DNA of 64,000 nucleotides from Candidatus Saccharimonadota bacterium (lineage in GTDB: Bacteria; Patescibacteriota; Saccharimonadia; Saccharimonadales; UBA4665): contig JAQBRT010000001.1 in assembly GCA_028286345.1 (NCBI GenBank), positions 1 through 64,000 on the forward strand. The letters are read 5' to 3'. The notes beneath the pieces were generated by a model that worked only from the letters and a program-made list of their open reading frames with translations, searched no databases and had not been told where the DNA came from. The position numbers were made by a program, and so were the translations under genes. How positions within the stretch are numbered: position 1 is the stretch's first letter; every line of letters begins with the position of its first letter. Shown one piece after another: positions 52,507 through 60,999 of this stretch.

Positions 52507-53030
52507 GGGTTAATAGCCCCGAATGAATTTTTTATCAGCTCTTTATGCTGCGCCTGCAGGCCACTCATCTCAACGCTCAATTGGTGCATTGACTCCACAG
52601 GCCTAAACTCAGTGCTAAAGCCTCTATTAGGCTTATACGCTTTGCTCAGTAGCGCAAAAGTCGTTGAAGCCTGGTTATAATCACCTCTGTAGATTGCAGA
52701 CTTTAAGACGATGTACAGGCAGTTGGGGTCTGCGGCATAGCGCTTTTTTAAGACAATGTCGTCGGCTATATTTTTCAGTGTCGGTATGTCTTCTTTATAA
52801 ATAGCTGTGTTTGCGCTGTCCAGTTCCTGGATAGTGCAAACTTTATTGGATGCAAACAGGCCAAATGGATGACCCAAGGCAACGGCAACTGCTAAACCTA
52901 GTAGAATAACAGCAGCTACAATAACTTGAGCCAAGCTGATATGTTTTGGTACCGTAAAGGACCCAACATTTATGCGACTTTGCTCGTCGGTTCCCTCTTT
53001 GAGCTTTGTACTCTTTTTTAGTATTTTCAC
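52503..53030 (-). CDS. Membrane-anchored helical-repeat protein
   Basis: The 175-residue protein has a cytoplasmic start, one helix (about 34-54) and an extracytoplasmic part of antiparallel helices resembling TPR units (CTIQELDSANTAIYKEDIP and YRGDYNQASTTFALLSKAY). It has one Cys pair. The start is GTG at 53030 behind AAGAGAG. It is co-transcribed with the 1133-residue protein and may help to display or assemble it. Confidence 0.65.
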   Translation of the reverse strand: MKILKKSTKLKEGTDEQSRINVGSFTVPKHISLAQVIVAAVILLGLAVAVALGHPFGLFASNKVCTIQELDSANTAIYKEDIPTLKNIADDIVLKKRYAADPNCLYIVLKSAIYRGDYNQASTTFALLSKAYKPNRGFSTEFRPVESMHQLSVEMSGLQAQHKELIKNSFGAINP

Positions 53031-53056
53031 CGTTCGCTCTCTTAAGCTTTAGCGTA

Positions 53057-53085
53057 ATCATACCACGGCGAAAAAATTGAAGCAA
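53057..53085 (-). promoter_or_regulatory. Promoter of the secreted-protein operon
   Basis: TTGCTT (53080-53085) and TATGAT (53057-53062), minus strand, are 17 bp apart. The -35 box matches that of the major pilin gene. Confidence 0.75.
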
Positions 53086-53157
53086 TCAAAACAACGGGGA
53101 AGCCGACTATGAAAAATCCTACTGCAAGCATGTGTTAGAAAGCACATACTATGCATC

Positions 53158-53225
53158 GTAGGCAAAGCTCAGAAACTTCCGACCCTCACCCCTTCACCAC
53201 TTCTGACTTTCTGACCTTTGCCTAC
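53158..53225. other. Long intergenic hairpin
   Basis: GTAGGCAAAG (53158-53167) pairs with CTTTGCCTAC (53216-53225). After a C-C mismatch, TCAGAAA pairs with TTTCTGA, for 17 bp in all. The 32-nt loop is pyrimidine-rich on the plus strand and purine-rich with GGTGAAGGGGTGAGG on the minus strand. It lies in a 273-bp gap without a gene, before the terminator at 53250-53290, so it may belong to a small RNA. Confidence 0.5.
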
Positions 53226-53249
53226 ATACCGCACCCCCACCCCTAAGTT

Positions 53250-53290
53250 AAAGCCAGATCACCCCCTTCACTCAAGATCTGGCTTTTTAT
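53250..53290 (+). terminator. Intrinsic terminator
   Basis: AAAGCCAGATC pairs with GATCTGGCTTT, and TTATTTT follows on the plus strand. On the minus strand it follows the MFS gene stop, though with a weak tail. No plus-strand gene precedes it, which supports a small RNA here. Confidence 0.75.
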
Positions 53291-53303
53291 TTTGGCTGCG
53301 TTT

Positions 53304-54770
53304 TTAGGCCATTGCCGACGGGTCAAATTCGGCTTTTTCACCTTTTGGCTGATGGACAACAAAAATTGCCAATAGCGATGCGAACACGCCGAACGTTGAG
53401 GCAATCAAGAAACCATCATGGAAACCATGCACCTGAGCGCTCACCAACTGTAGTGCAGTTGGCTGGGCATGCAGGTGTAAGTTGGTTACAAACCGCGCCG
53501 TGCTCGAAGTTGCGATGCCGCTAAGTACTGCCAAGCCTAATGCCCCGCCGATTTGCTGTGACGTGTTGAGTAAGCCTGACGCCAACCCTGATTCATGTTT
53601 GGGCACGCCTGAGGTTGCCGCGATGGTTAGGCTCACAAATGTCCCGCCCATACCAAACGCCATGAGCGCCATGCCTGGTGCCACATTGCCCCAGAAAGTG
53701 CCGTGAACTGGAATGTGTGACAGCCAAAAGAGGCCTGCCGAAACAAACAGCGGTGACACCATTAAAATTTTCTTGTACCCGACTTTTTGCACTAGCTTTG
53801 GTACATTGCTTGCAGTCAGGCCAATCACTACCGGTACCACTAAGAAGCTTAAGCCTGTGTGTAGTGGCGTGTAGCCCAAAACGAGTTGCAGATACAGCGT
53901 AGTAAAGAAGAAAATCGAGAACATGCCGGCTGCCATAAACAGCTGCATAACATTGGCCGCCGACAGGTTGCGGATCCGGAAAATCTTAAACGGCACTAGC
54001 GGGTGTTTGGCCCTCAGCTCATTGATAATAAAAGCTGTTAGGGCTGCAATCGCGATACCAAAATATGTTAACGAAGTGCTCGACGTCCAGCCGGCACCCG
54101 GGGCTTTAACTAAGGCGTACACCAGTGTCATTAGGCCACCAGTAACTAGCACTGCTCCCGGAAGGTCTAGGTTGTTGTGTTCGACTGTCGACTCGTGACG
54201 GTCAATATATTTCATAGCCGCAAACAGCACACCAATACCAACCGGTACGTTAATCAAGAAGTTCCAACGCCAACCACTGTACTGAGTAATAATGCCTCCG
54301 AGCAACACACCGGCAGCTGCACCACCGGCAGCAACCGAACCCCACACGCTCAGCGCCACGTTCCGTTCATGCCCCTCTTTATAAGTCACCAAAATAATCG
54401 ACAGTGCGGCCGGCGACATAAACGCCCCAGCTAATCCTTGCACTGCGCGGAATGCAATCAACATATTGCCCGAGGTCGCCAGACCATCAGCTAACGAAGC
54501 CAGCGCAAACAACGTCACTCCACTGAGGAAAATCCGGCGCCGTCCAAATAGGTCGGCGGCCCTACCCCCAAGCAACAAAAAACCACCAAACGTCAGGGTG
54601 TAGGCGGTAACAATCCACTGCAAATCAGCCGGAGACATGTGGAATGCTCTTTGGATTGATGGCAGTGCCACATTAACAATTGATACGTCGAGCACCACCA
54701 TAAACTGGGCGAGTGCTAATAATATTAAGATCAGCCAATGGCTGGTTTCGGACGATTTTTGCTTTGCCAT
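53304..54770 (-). CDS. MFS drug exporter, DHA2 type (EmrB/QacA)
   Basis: The 488-residue protein has about 14 helices. Signatures are LDVSIVNVALPSIQRAF in helix 1, GGRAADLFGRRRIF (motif A), FRAVQGLAGAFMSPAALS and WGSVAAGGAAAGVLLGGIIT (motif C). It probably exports drugs or dyes against protons. A short inverted repeat in its promoter suggests local repression, though no regulator gene is adjacent. Confidence 0.9.
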   Translation of the reverse strand: MAKQKSSETSHWLILILLALAQFMVVLDVSIVNVALPSIQRAFHMSPADLQWIVTAYTLTFGGFLLLGGRAADLFGRRRIFLSGVTLFALASLADGLATSGNMLIAFRAVQGLAGAFMSPAALSIILVTYKEGHERNVALSVWGSVAAGGAAAGVLLGGIITQYSGWRWNFLINVPVGIGVLFAAMKYIDRHESTVEHNNLDLPGAVLVTGGLMTLVYALVKAPGAGWTSSTSLTYFGIAIAALTAFIINELRAKHPLVPFKIFRIRNLSAANVMQLFMAAGMFSIFFFTTLYLQLVLGYTPLHTGLSFLVVPVVIGLTASNVPKLVQKVGYKKILMVSPLFVSAGLFWLSHIPVHGTFWGNVAPGMALMAFGMGGTFVSLTIAATSGVPKHESGLASGLLNTSQQIGGALGLAVLSGIATSSTARFVTNLHLHAQPTALQLVSAQVHGFHDGFLIASTFGVFASLLAIFVVHQPKGEKAEFDPSAMA

Positions 54771-54797
54771 CAGGTACCCCTATTTTCAGTAAGTCTT

Positions 54798-54816
54798 TAC
54801 TATCTTTTGTATAGTA
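54798..54816. promoter_or_regulatory. Inverted repeat at the MFS promoter
   Basis: TACTAT (54798-54803) and ATAGTA (54811-54816) flank a 7-bp centre. On the minus strand the repeat touches the -10-like TATACT of the exporter gene. Confidence 0.45.
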
Positions 54817-54885
54817 TAGCTCTGTTCCGGCAAATAAGCCACAATATTATTTACAAACATCTACCACCGGCATACTCTAGGAGTC

Positions 54886-55128
54886 ATGACTACAAAAAAC
54901 CTTCCGCCAAAGATGGCCCTGCCTCGCACCACTAACCATTATCAAGAACTCGCCAATGAAACGCACCAAGAGTTTTTAGCCGCACCAACTACCCTACGCG
55001 AAGCAACGCTTTTGCAGCAAGTCGGATGTGCCGTAACGGCTGTCGCATTTGGTATAAGCCTGGCGTTTATTGGCGCGCCATCCGAAGCAGCGCCACAGCC
55101 CATTCCAGTGCAAACCATTGAACAATAG
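54886..55128 (+). CDS. Small membrane protein, 80 residues
   Basis: The product has a polar helical start (HYQELANETHQEFLAAPTTL), one hydrophobic helix (VGCAVTAVAFGISLAFIGA) and a short Pro-rich tail. CATACT lies 9 nt before the ATG, and AGGAG overlaps the gap, so either a leaderless or a very short leader is possible. No family was recognised. It lies 34 nt before ychF. Confidence 0.6.
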   Translation: MTTKNLPPKMALPRTTNHYQELANETHQEFLAAPTTLREATLLQQVGCAVTAVAFGISLAFIGAPSEAAPQPIPVQTIEQ

Positions 55129-55162
55129 CAAAACGCTCCCACCTCTGTTATAATAGCTGACA

Positions 55163-56248
55163 ATGAGTTCTCTTTCGATCGGTATTGTCGGCCTGCCCAA
55201 CGTTGGCAAGTCTACCCTGTTTAATGCCCTGACTGGCAGCAATATTTTGGCTGCCAATTATCCGTTTGCCACGATTGAGCCCAACACCGGCATTGTGCCC
55301 GTCCCAGACGAACGCCTAGGCAAACTTAGCGAGCTGTATGGCAACGCGCCCATCAAACCGGCCACCGTCACCTTTGTGGACATTGCCGGCCTGGTAGCCG
55401 GTGCCTCTGAGGGCGAAGGCCTGGGCAACCAGTTTTTGAGCCATATCCGTACCACTAACGCCATCGTCCAGGTAGTCCGCGCTTTTACAGACAGCAACGT
55501 GTTGCATGTAGACGAAGATCACGACCCTAAAAAAGACATAGACGTTATCAACACCGAGCTGATTTTGGCCGACCTGCAAACGCTCAGTAAACGCCTACCA
55601 CGCATCGAAAAAGAAGCCCGCGCCAACCCCAAGTTAAAACCACTAGTTGATACATACACCGAAGTAAATAAGCTGCTAAACGATGGTGACCCGCTATGGA
55701 ACCACCCAGAACTTGACCCTGAACACTTGGCAGATTTGCAGTTGCTGACCATGAAGCCTATCATCTATTTGTTCAATATGGATGAGGATGGTTTGGGTGA
55801 TGATTCCCAAAAGCAAAACTTAAGCGGGCTGGTTGCGCCGTCGCAGGCATTGTTTGTCTGTGCCAAGCTCGAGAGTGAACTCAAAGACCTGGATGCCGCC
55901 GACGCCAAAGAGCTGCTCGAAAGCTACGGCCAGCAAGAATCCGGCCTACTACAGCTAATCCACGCTGCTTATAAAACGCTTGGCCTGCAAAGTTATTTGA
56001 CGGCTGGCGAGCAAGAAGTCCGGGCCTGGACAATCCCAGCAGGCGCCACCGCGCCGCAAGCCGCCGGTGTTATCCATGGCGATTTTGAGCGCGGCTTTAT
56101 TGCTGCCGAAGTTGTCGACTGCAATGATTTACTGGCTGCTGGTTCCCTCACTGCCGCCAAAGGTGTCGGCAAAGTACGAACCGAGGGTAAAACCTACGTT
56201 ATGAAGCCAAACGACGTTGTCGAATTCCGGTTTAACGTCTCTAAATAA
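55163..56248 (+). CDS. ychF: Obg-family GTPase/ATPase YchF
   Basis: The 361-residue protein has G1 GLPNVGKST, then NYPFATIEPNTGIVPVPDERL (G2 region), G3 DIAGL, an NMDE element in place of NKxD (which explains the ATP preference of YchF/OLA1), and a C-terminal TGS domain ending VMKPNDVVEFRFNV. It binds ribosomes and affects stress responses. TATAAT lies 8 nt before the ATG, predicting a leaderless message. Confidence 0.96.
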   Translation: MSSLSIGIVGLPNVGKSTLFNALTGSNILAANYPFATIEPNTGIVPVPDERLGKLSELYGNAPIKPATVTFVDIAGLVAGASEGEGLGNQFLSHIRTTNAIVQVVRAFTDSNVLHVDEDHDPKKDIDVINTELILADLQTLSKRLPRIEKEARANPKLKPLVDTYTEVNKLLNDGDPLWNHPELDPEHLADLQLLTMKPIIYLFNMDEDGLGDDSQKQNLSGLVAPSQALFVCAKLESELKDLDAADAKELLESYGQQESGLLQLIHAAYKTLGLQSYLTAGEQEVRAWTIPAGATAPQAAGVIHGDFERGFIAAEVVDCNDLLAAGSLTAAKGVGKVRTEGKTYVMKPNDVVEFRFNVSK

Positions 56249-57223
56249 CTAAACTTGTGGCGTAGGGTGTGGCTGTAACGGTTGTTGCTGTACTGCTTGT
56301 TGAGAGTGGGCGTGGAATGATGGACGGCCAAACTTGCGGTTACGGAGTGCTAACGGTAACTTTGAATAGGCTATGCTGATCGGGTTAACTTCTAGGCTCT
56401 GGGCAGGTGGCTGAACCACTTGGGCTGCTACTGGTTGCGGCTGTGGCGCGCTAGCGGCAGCGCTGGCTGCGGCGGCTTGCTGTTGGCGGCCAAAGATTTC
56501 TTGCATACCCTCAGAATATAGATCAGCGAGTTGCGGGTTAGCCGGGTCGCCATATGGACGTGGCGTAGCGGCTTGGGTAATAGGCTGAGGACTTTCCTGT
56601 ACTGGTACTGTTGGCGCCTGTTCTGCGAGCAGGCGTTGTGCCAGCATGTAGTCTTTAAGTTCAGAACTCATTTCGATTGGATCGGGCAGAACAATGCTGG
56701 CAGTTTTAGACTTCTGCAACTCCTGCTTTAATGTTTCCTGCTGTTCATACTGGGCGAGCAAGTAGGACTGAAGCTGTTGGTTAATCTGTTCCAGGTGGGT
56801 TTTCTGATCAACCTGATGCGTATGTTGCTGCTTCTTGATGGTCGCCATATGGTTCTGAACGTGACCAATCAGACTACGTAGGCGCGGCTGGTTAAAGCTA
56901 TTAAACTTGAGGTTCTTGGAACCGGTACTAATGTTAATCCGGGCACCAAATAGCCGGTGGCTGTAATCAATTTCGCTAATCATATCAAAGCGTAGGTCTT
57001 CGACGGTCAGGTACTTGAGTGGTTTCTTATCAATCAGTAGCACCCGCATGTCGGTAGCAACAAGTAACGCAAAGCCACCTTCATAGATTCCGTTGACGCA
57101 TTCAAGAATAGACTCATCGGGAAGAAGAATATTTGGCAGCTCTTGCACCTCTGACGTTCCCCACGACAGATGGTTAAAATGGATCCGTTTGAGCTGTTTC
57201 TCAACAGACTGCTTGCTTACCAT
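56249..57223 (-). CDS. PH-like domain protein with Gln/Ala/Pro-rich tail
   Basis: The 324-residue cytoplasmic protein has an N-terminal PH-like fold of the YokE/bPH4 type (GGFALLVATDMRVLLIDKKP and ARINISTGSKNLKFN, about 45-130). A coiled segment rich in Gln and His (135-180) and a low-complexity tail follow. AAGGAGG before ATG 57223 fixes the start; a longer frame from 57262 would bypass it. Its stop abuts the ychF stop. The function is unknown. Confidence 0.75.
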   Translation of the reverse strand: MVSKQSVEKQLKRIHFNHLSWGTSEVQELPNILLPDESILECVNGIYEGGFALLVATDMRVLLIDKKPLKYLTVEDLRFDMISEIDYSHRLFGARINISTGSKNLKFNSFNQPRLRSLIGHVQNHMATIKKQQHTHQVDQKTHLEQINQQLQSYLLAQYEQQETLKQELQKSKTASIVLPDPIEMSSELKDYMLAQRLLAEQAPTVPVQESPQPITQAATPRPYGDPANPQLADLYSEGMQEIFGRQQQAAAASAAASAPQPQPVAAQVVQPPAQSLEVNPISIAYSKLPLALRNRKFGRPSFHAHSQQAVQQQPLQPHPTPQV

Positions 57224-57338
57224 AACGTCCTCCTTCACTTGGTACTCTAATAATATAGGCACTAAGCTTAATAAACCGTGAAAATACTCACTAAAAGTCT
57301 GCGATTTTTATCACAAAGCAATCCTGTACCATGAAAAG

Positions 57339-57367
57339 TTGACAAGTGAGTTAGAAACTTTCATACT
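57339..57367 (+). promoter_or_regulatory. Promoter giving a leaderless crp-like mRNA
   Basis: TTGACA (57339-57344) and CATACT (57362-57367) are 17 bp apart, and the ATG lies 6 nt after the -10 box. Confidence 0.85.
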
Positions 57368-57373
57368 TAGACT

Positions 57374-58027
57374 ATGTTGGCTACCCTCAAGCAGACCGCT
57401 GAGCTCGTAGATCTCTTCCGCACGCGCGGCTTAAAACAGACGTTCCGAAAAGGTGACTTCGTTATCCGCCCTGGCGAAACGCCAAATGGCATCTTTTACA
57501 TCTATCAGGGCCTGGTAAAAGCCTACGATATCACCAAGTACAACGAAGAAAACCTGCTGATCATGCGCAAGGAAGAAGAAGTCTTCCCGCTAATCTGGGC
57601 CATCACCGGCCAAGAGCGCCATGTTATCTACCAAGCGCTGGCCCCAACCATCACCTGGCAGATTAGCCGCGAGACATTCCTGGAATTTGTCGAGAAAAAC
57701 CCCGAAGCCCTAGCTCCCCTTCTAGACATGACCATTGAAATGTACCGCCTTCACAGTGAGCGCATCTTAAATCTGGAATACCGCACCGTCCGCGAACGGA
57801 TTATCTCGTTCCTGCTAACTATGAGCCACCGCTTTGGCAAAAACACCCCCGATGGCGTCCTGATTGAAGCACCACTGCGCCACCAGGACATTGCCAGCTC
57901 AGTTAATGCCACCCGCGAAACTACCAGCCGCGAACTGTCCGCCTTAGAAAAGAAAGGCTTGCTGACCAATAAGCAGTCCTACATACTACTGCGCGATATC
58001 GACGCCCTGCAAAAGCACCTCAACTAG
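57374..58027 (+). CDS. Crp/Fnr-family transcription regulator
   Basis: The 217-residue protein has a cyclic-nucleotide-binding-type beta roll (KGDFVIRPGETPNGIFYIYQG), a dimer helix (about 120-145) and a winged helix-turn-helix (HQDIASSVNATRETTSRELSALEKKGLL). No Cys cluster for iron-sulfur is present. The PRGEIG-like phosphate loop is missing, so cAMP binding is doubtful. It is the only classical global-type regulator in the window. Confidence 0.9.
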   Translation: MLATLKQTAELVDLFRTRGLKQTFRKGDFVIRPGETPNGIFYIYQGLVKAYDITKYNEENLLIMRKEEEVFPLIWAITGQERHVIYQALAPTITWQISRETFLEFVEKNPEALAPLLDMTIEMYRLHSERILNLEYRTVRERIISFLLTMSHRFGKNTPDGVLIEAPLRHQDIASSVNATRETTSRELSALEKKGLLTNKQSYILLRDIDALQKHLN

Positions 58028-58684
58028 CTATTTCCAGTGAAGAATAATCTGTTCGATGGTCTTAACGACCGTCTCGTGGTCCGGCACATCCTGCTTGTCG
58101 TAGTAATGCGGCGTGTCCATGTAATCGGCAATTACGCTCAAACAATAGATCTCATCGGCCACAATGTGCATCCGGTCCACTGCCTGGACACTAGCCAGCG
58201 GTGTTGCGACGATTAGCTTTTCGTAAGCAATCGGTTTTAAGAACTGGGTGGCAGAATCAAGCGAAAAGCTGCTTTGCAACCCGTCGGAAACTAAAATGAG
58301 GGTATGGCCACGCAGCAAATCACGGCTAATTAAGCCGCTACTGCCAAGCAGTTGGTTCATGTGGTGCATGCTGGTCCGCTTTTCCTGCTCAATCAGCTGG
58401 AAGAACTCGCCGCTCAGCTCGTCAATTTCACCCTGTGAGTAATCATGGTTATAGGTAAATGAGCCGTCTTGGGAAATGCTTCCAATGGCCATAGCCTCGC
58501 GCGGCAGCAGGACTTCTTCGCTGAGGATCATCGTTAAAACGCAGTGCAGCTCCATGGCAATTTGGGAGCCAACCATCACCCCTCCATCGTTGAGCGCAAT
58601 CACCGCGCAGTTTTCGTAGCGGTATTTCTCGGCTAACTGTTTAGCAAGGACACGGCCGGCTTGCATGCGACTCGAAAAATACAT
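58028..58684 (-). CDS. Phosphoribosyltransferase-fold protein
   Basis: The 218-residue protein fits the type I phosphoribosyltransferase outline: SSRMQAGRVLAKQLAEKY, CAVIALNDGGVMVGSQIAMEL, and a PRPP-loop-like strand HTLILVSDGLQSSFSLDSA. The usual DDxxxTG signature is altered to SDGLQSS, so catalytic activity is uncertain. TACACT lies 6 nt before the ATG, predicting a leaderless message. It converges with the Crp/Fnr gene with adjacent stops. Confidence 0.7.
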   Translation of the reverse strand: MYFSSRMQAGRVLAKQLAEKYRYENCAVIALNDGGVMVGSQIAMELHCVLTMILSEEVLLPREAMAIGSISQDGSFTYNHDYSQGEIDELSGEFFQLIEQEKRTSMHHMNQLLGSSGLISRDLLRGHTLILVSDGLQSSFSLDSATQFLKPIAYEKLIVATPLASVQAVDRMHIVADEIYCLSVIADYMDTPHYYDKQDVPDHETVVKTIEQIILHWK

Positions 58685-58698
58685 ATTCCTAGTGTAGC

Positions 58699-59649
58699 CT
58701 AAAGCGTCTTAAAGGCAGCTTCTATGCTCTTCTCAACATTAGCAATCTTACCCATTGAGCTACCCTCGGACATAATCGTCACAGCGTACATGTTGTTGCC
58801 GCTGACGACAATTGCCGTATCGTGATTGTCTGTGCCCTCGTTACCAGTCTTATTATAGGTAGTACAGCCCTTGCAGCCCGCGGGGATACCGCTGCGTATG
58901 GCCTGGTTCTTAAGGCTATTCAGGATAAAGTCCGAGGCGTCCTTGCCAAACATGTCGCCTTTGTACAATTGGCTCATTAGCACTGCCGTATCGGCTGCCG
59001 TTGTGACTGAACCGCCGGGCTTGTTCATGATCGTGCTGTTAAAACCGGCTTTGCGGCTCTCGTTATCAACGTTCTTCCAGCCAATCATGTTCCCAAGGCC
59101 AATACCGCAGTTGTTATCAGAAACGCGGATCATCAGGTCCATACATTCTTTGACCGAGTGGCCCGAGACCTGCTTCTTTGACCAATCATCAAACGACACG
59201 CGCTTTGATACCGCCAGCGCCACGTACAGCTTGTACAGGCTGGCGCTAAACAGTTGTTGGTTGGGGTTTACTTGGGCAATCCAGCGGCTATTCTTCATGT
59301 CATAAACTGCCACGCTCCAAACTTGGGCGCGGTTTTGGTTGAGGCCATTACGGGTAATCAGGGCGCTTAGGTCGGCTGTCTTGGCCGCTGGCTCGATGGT
59401 CTTGTTATCGTTTTGTACTGGCTGCACCGCTGTTGCAGGGTCGTATTGTGTGGTTGCAACCAGGTCACCAGTAGTAGCGCTGGCCAAATGCTGTCGCTGG
59501 CCAAAAGTCTGGTGCAAACCATAGCCAAAATAACTCGCTGCACCTATAAGCAGTAAGCTCAGCAGCGGATATTTAAGTTTTGAGGCGAGTGAGCGACGAG
59601 GTCGCTCTCTACCGGGCACATAATAGCGCCCTTGAGACTGGCTCGACAT
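58699..59649 (-). CDS. Membrane-anchored serine beta-lactamase-fold enzyme
   Basis: The 316-residue protein has a basic start, one anchor helix (about 27-44) and an extracellular domain of class A type. The motifs are SLYK (Ser137-Lys140), SDN (177-179) and KTG (267-269). The omega-loop ExxLN carrying Glu166 is not recognisable, so it may be a peptidoglycan D,D-peptidase-like enzyme or a slow beta-lactamase. Cys pairs (167/181 and 259/262) could form disulfides. Saccharibacteria keep peptidoglycan, which gives a plausible substrate. Confidence 0.82.
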   Translation of the reverse strand: MSSQSQGRYYVPGRERPRRSLASKLKYPLLSLLLIGAASYFGYGLHQTFGQRQHLASATTGDLVATTQYDPATAVQPVQNDNKTIEPAAKTADLSALITRNGLNQNRAQVWSVAVYDMKNSRWIAQVNPNQQLFSASLYKLYVALAVSKRVSFDDWSKKQVSGHSVKECMDLMIRVSDNNCGIGLGNMIGWKNVDNESRKAGFNSTIMNKPGGSVTTAADTAVLMSQLYKGDMFGKDASDFILNSLKNQAIRSGIPAGCKGCTTYNKTGNEGTDNHDTAIVVSGNNMYAVTIMSEGSSMGKIANVEKSIEAAFKTL

Positions 59650-59712
59650 ACTATCTTTTCTTTTTTTGGTTCTTTATTTCACGTATCTCACACAGATATT
59701 ACGCTTACTTTC

Positions 59713-59740
59713 ATGATACCACTTATGGTTCAACTTGCAA
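59713..59740 (-). promoter_or_regulatory. Promoter of the beta-lactamase-fold gene
   Basis: TTGCAA (59735-59740) and TATCAT (59713-59718), minus strand, are 16 bp apart, with a leader of about 55 nt containing AAGAAAAGA. Confidence 0.6.
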
Positions 59741-59760
59741 GAATATCGTTGCGAAAATTA

Positions 59761-60489
59761 CTAAGACAACTTCTTGAGGAGATAGAACCGTTCCTGGTTG
59801 CCCTTGCTGCCTTTGACCTCTGAATCGGCCTTGTCGATAACTACAAAGTACTGGTGCGCCCAACCTTCAAAATCTTTTAAGATATCGCGCCGAATTTTGT
59901 CGTTTTTGATTACCCCTTTATGTTTGAGGTTGCTCTGCCCCGCTTCAAACTGCGGCTTAACCATAATGGCAAACAGCGTGTTTTTGTTTGCGAGCTGGGC
60001 TACGCTTGGCAAAATCTCCCGTAAAGATATAAATGATACATCGGCAACGACCAGGTCGATTGTTTGGTCTGTTTTAAAGTCACGGATGTCGGTTTTTTCA
60101 TGAAGTTCAATCTGGGGATTGCCGTGCAAGCTAGGGTGCAGCTGGTCTGAGCCAACCTCGACGGCAATGACCTTCCGGGCACCGTGCCTCAGTGCGTACT
60201 CGGTAAATCCGCCAGTGCTGCTACCCACATCGAGCACGGTTTTACCCGTAAAGTCGAGTTTAAGGGCTTGGGCAACCGACCCAAGCTTAAGTGCCGCCCG
60301 GCTGACATACTGTTCAGTGGTCGTCATTTTGATGTCGTCACGGTCGCTAACGGCAGTGCCGGCTTTGGTGGCAACCTTGCCGTTCACTGTCACCTGCCCT
60401 AGGCGCACATAACTTTCGGCCTGTGACCGGGTGGTAACCAGTCCAAGTAGTACCAGTTTTTGGTCTAGGCGTATTTTGCTTTCTTGCAT
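59761..60489 (-). CDS. tlyA: TlyA-type rRNA 2'-O-methyltransferase
   Basis: The 242-residue protein has an S4 RNA-binding domain (MQESKIRLDQKLVLLGLVTTRSQAE, in parts) and an FtsJ/RrmJ-fold methyltransferase with the SAM loop LDVGSSTGGFTEYAL, DLVVADVSFISL and MVKPQFEAG. In mycobacteria TlyA methylates 16S C1409 and 23S C1920 and affects capreomycin sensitivity. TATACT lies 10 nt before the ATG. It is divergent from the gene at 60514. Confidence 0.92.
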   Translation of the reverse strand: MQESKIRLDQKLVLLGLVTTRSQAESYVRLGQVTVNGKVATKAGTAVSDRDDIKMTTTEQYVSRAALKLGSVAQALKLDFTGKTVLDVGSSTGGFTEYALRHGARKVIAVEVGSDQLHPSLHGNPQIELHEKTDIRDFKTDQTIDLVVADVSFISLREILPSVAQLANKNTLFAIMVKPQFEAGQSNLKHKGVIKNDKIRRDILKDFEGWAHQYFVVIDKADSEVKGSKGNQERFYLLKKLS

Positions 60490-60513
60490 AATAGCTACTA
60501 GTATAGCTAAAGA

Positions 60514-60999
60514 ATGTCTGACCCCCTCACAAAATTGTACAGCTCGTTTCTACACGGTACCGCGAAGATGCTTTTAAGCATGTTGGTGGTGGGCGCCGTG
60601 ATTGTAGCTGGGGTAGCTGGTTTCGCCATAGACTTTGGGCGCTGCTTTGGCAATCCAGACTGCTCAGGTGGCTCAGGTCTATTTATGTTCATTTTTCCCA
60701 CGTCGGTAGCTGCCATTGCCATTTTTATTTACCACAAGCTTCGCCAGTCTAAGCAAAACCGCCAAAAGGATGCCATCCGCCAGGAGGTAATGACAGAAAT
60801 GAACATGCAAGACCGATCTGCTGCTGATACAGTCTTTGGCTTAATCAATGATTCTGGTGAGATCACATTTGCAGAGCTCTTGAAGCAAACTGGTATCAAC
60901 CAAGAGCAAGCAAACGAAATTATCAGGCAACTGATCAATGACCAGGCCATTTCGCAGCACATAGTAGACGGTAGAGCTGTCTATTCAGCTCATAACTAG
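60514..60999 (+). CDS. Two-helix membrane protein with winged-helix-like C-terminus
   Basis: The 161-residue protein has two hydrophobic helices (about 20-42 and 55-72) with a Cys pair between them (RCFGNPDCSG). A cytoplasmic C-terminal domain follows that looks like a winged helix (GEITFAELLKQTGINQEQAN, then an ISQHIVDGRAVYS wing). A membrane-bound regulator is possible. A TATAGC box lies 6 nt before the ATG. It overlaps the convergent femX gene by 4 nt. Confidence 0.6.
   Translation: MSDPLTKLYSSFLHGTAKMLLSMLVVGAVIVAGVAGFAIDFGRCFGNPDCSGGSGLFMFIFPTSVAAIAIFIYHKLRQSKQNRQKDAIRQEVMTEMNMQDRSAADTVFGLINDSGEITFAELLKQTGINQEQANEIIRQLINDQAISQHIVDGRAVYSAHN

Noticed and set aside
58699-59649. Calling the serine hydrolase a class A beta-lactamase resistance gene
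   Set aside because: SxxK, SDN and KTG are present, but the catalytic Glu of the omega loop cannot be recognised, so resistance is not supported.
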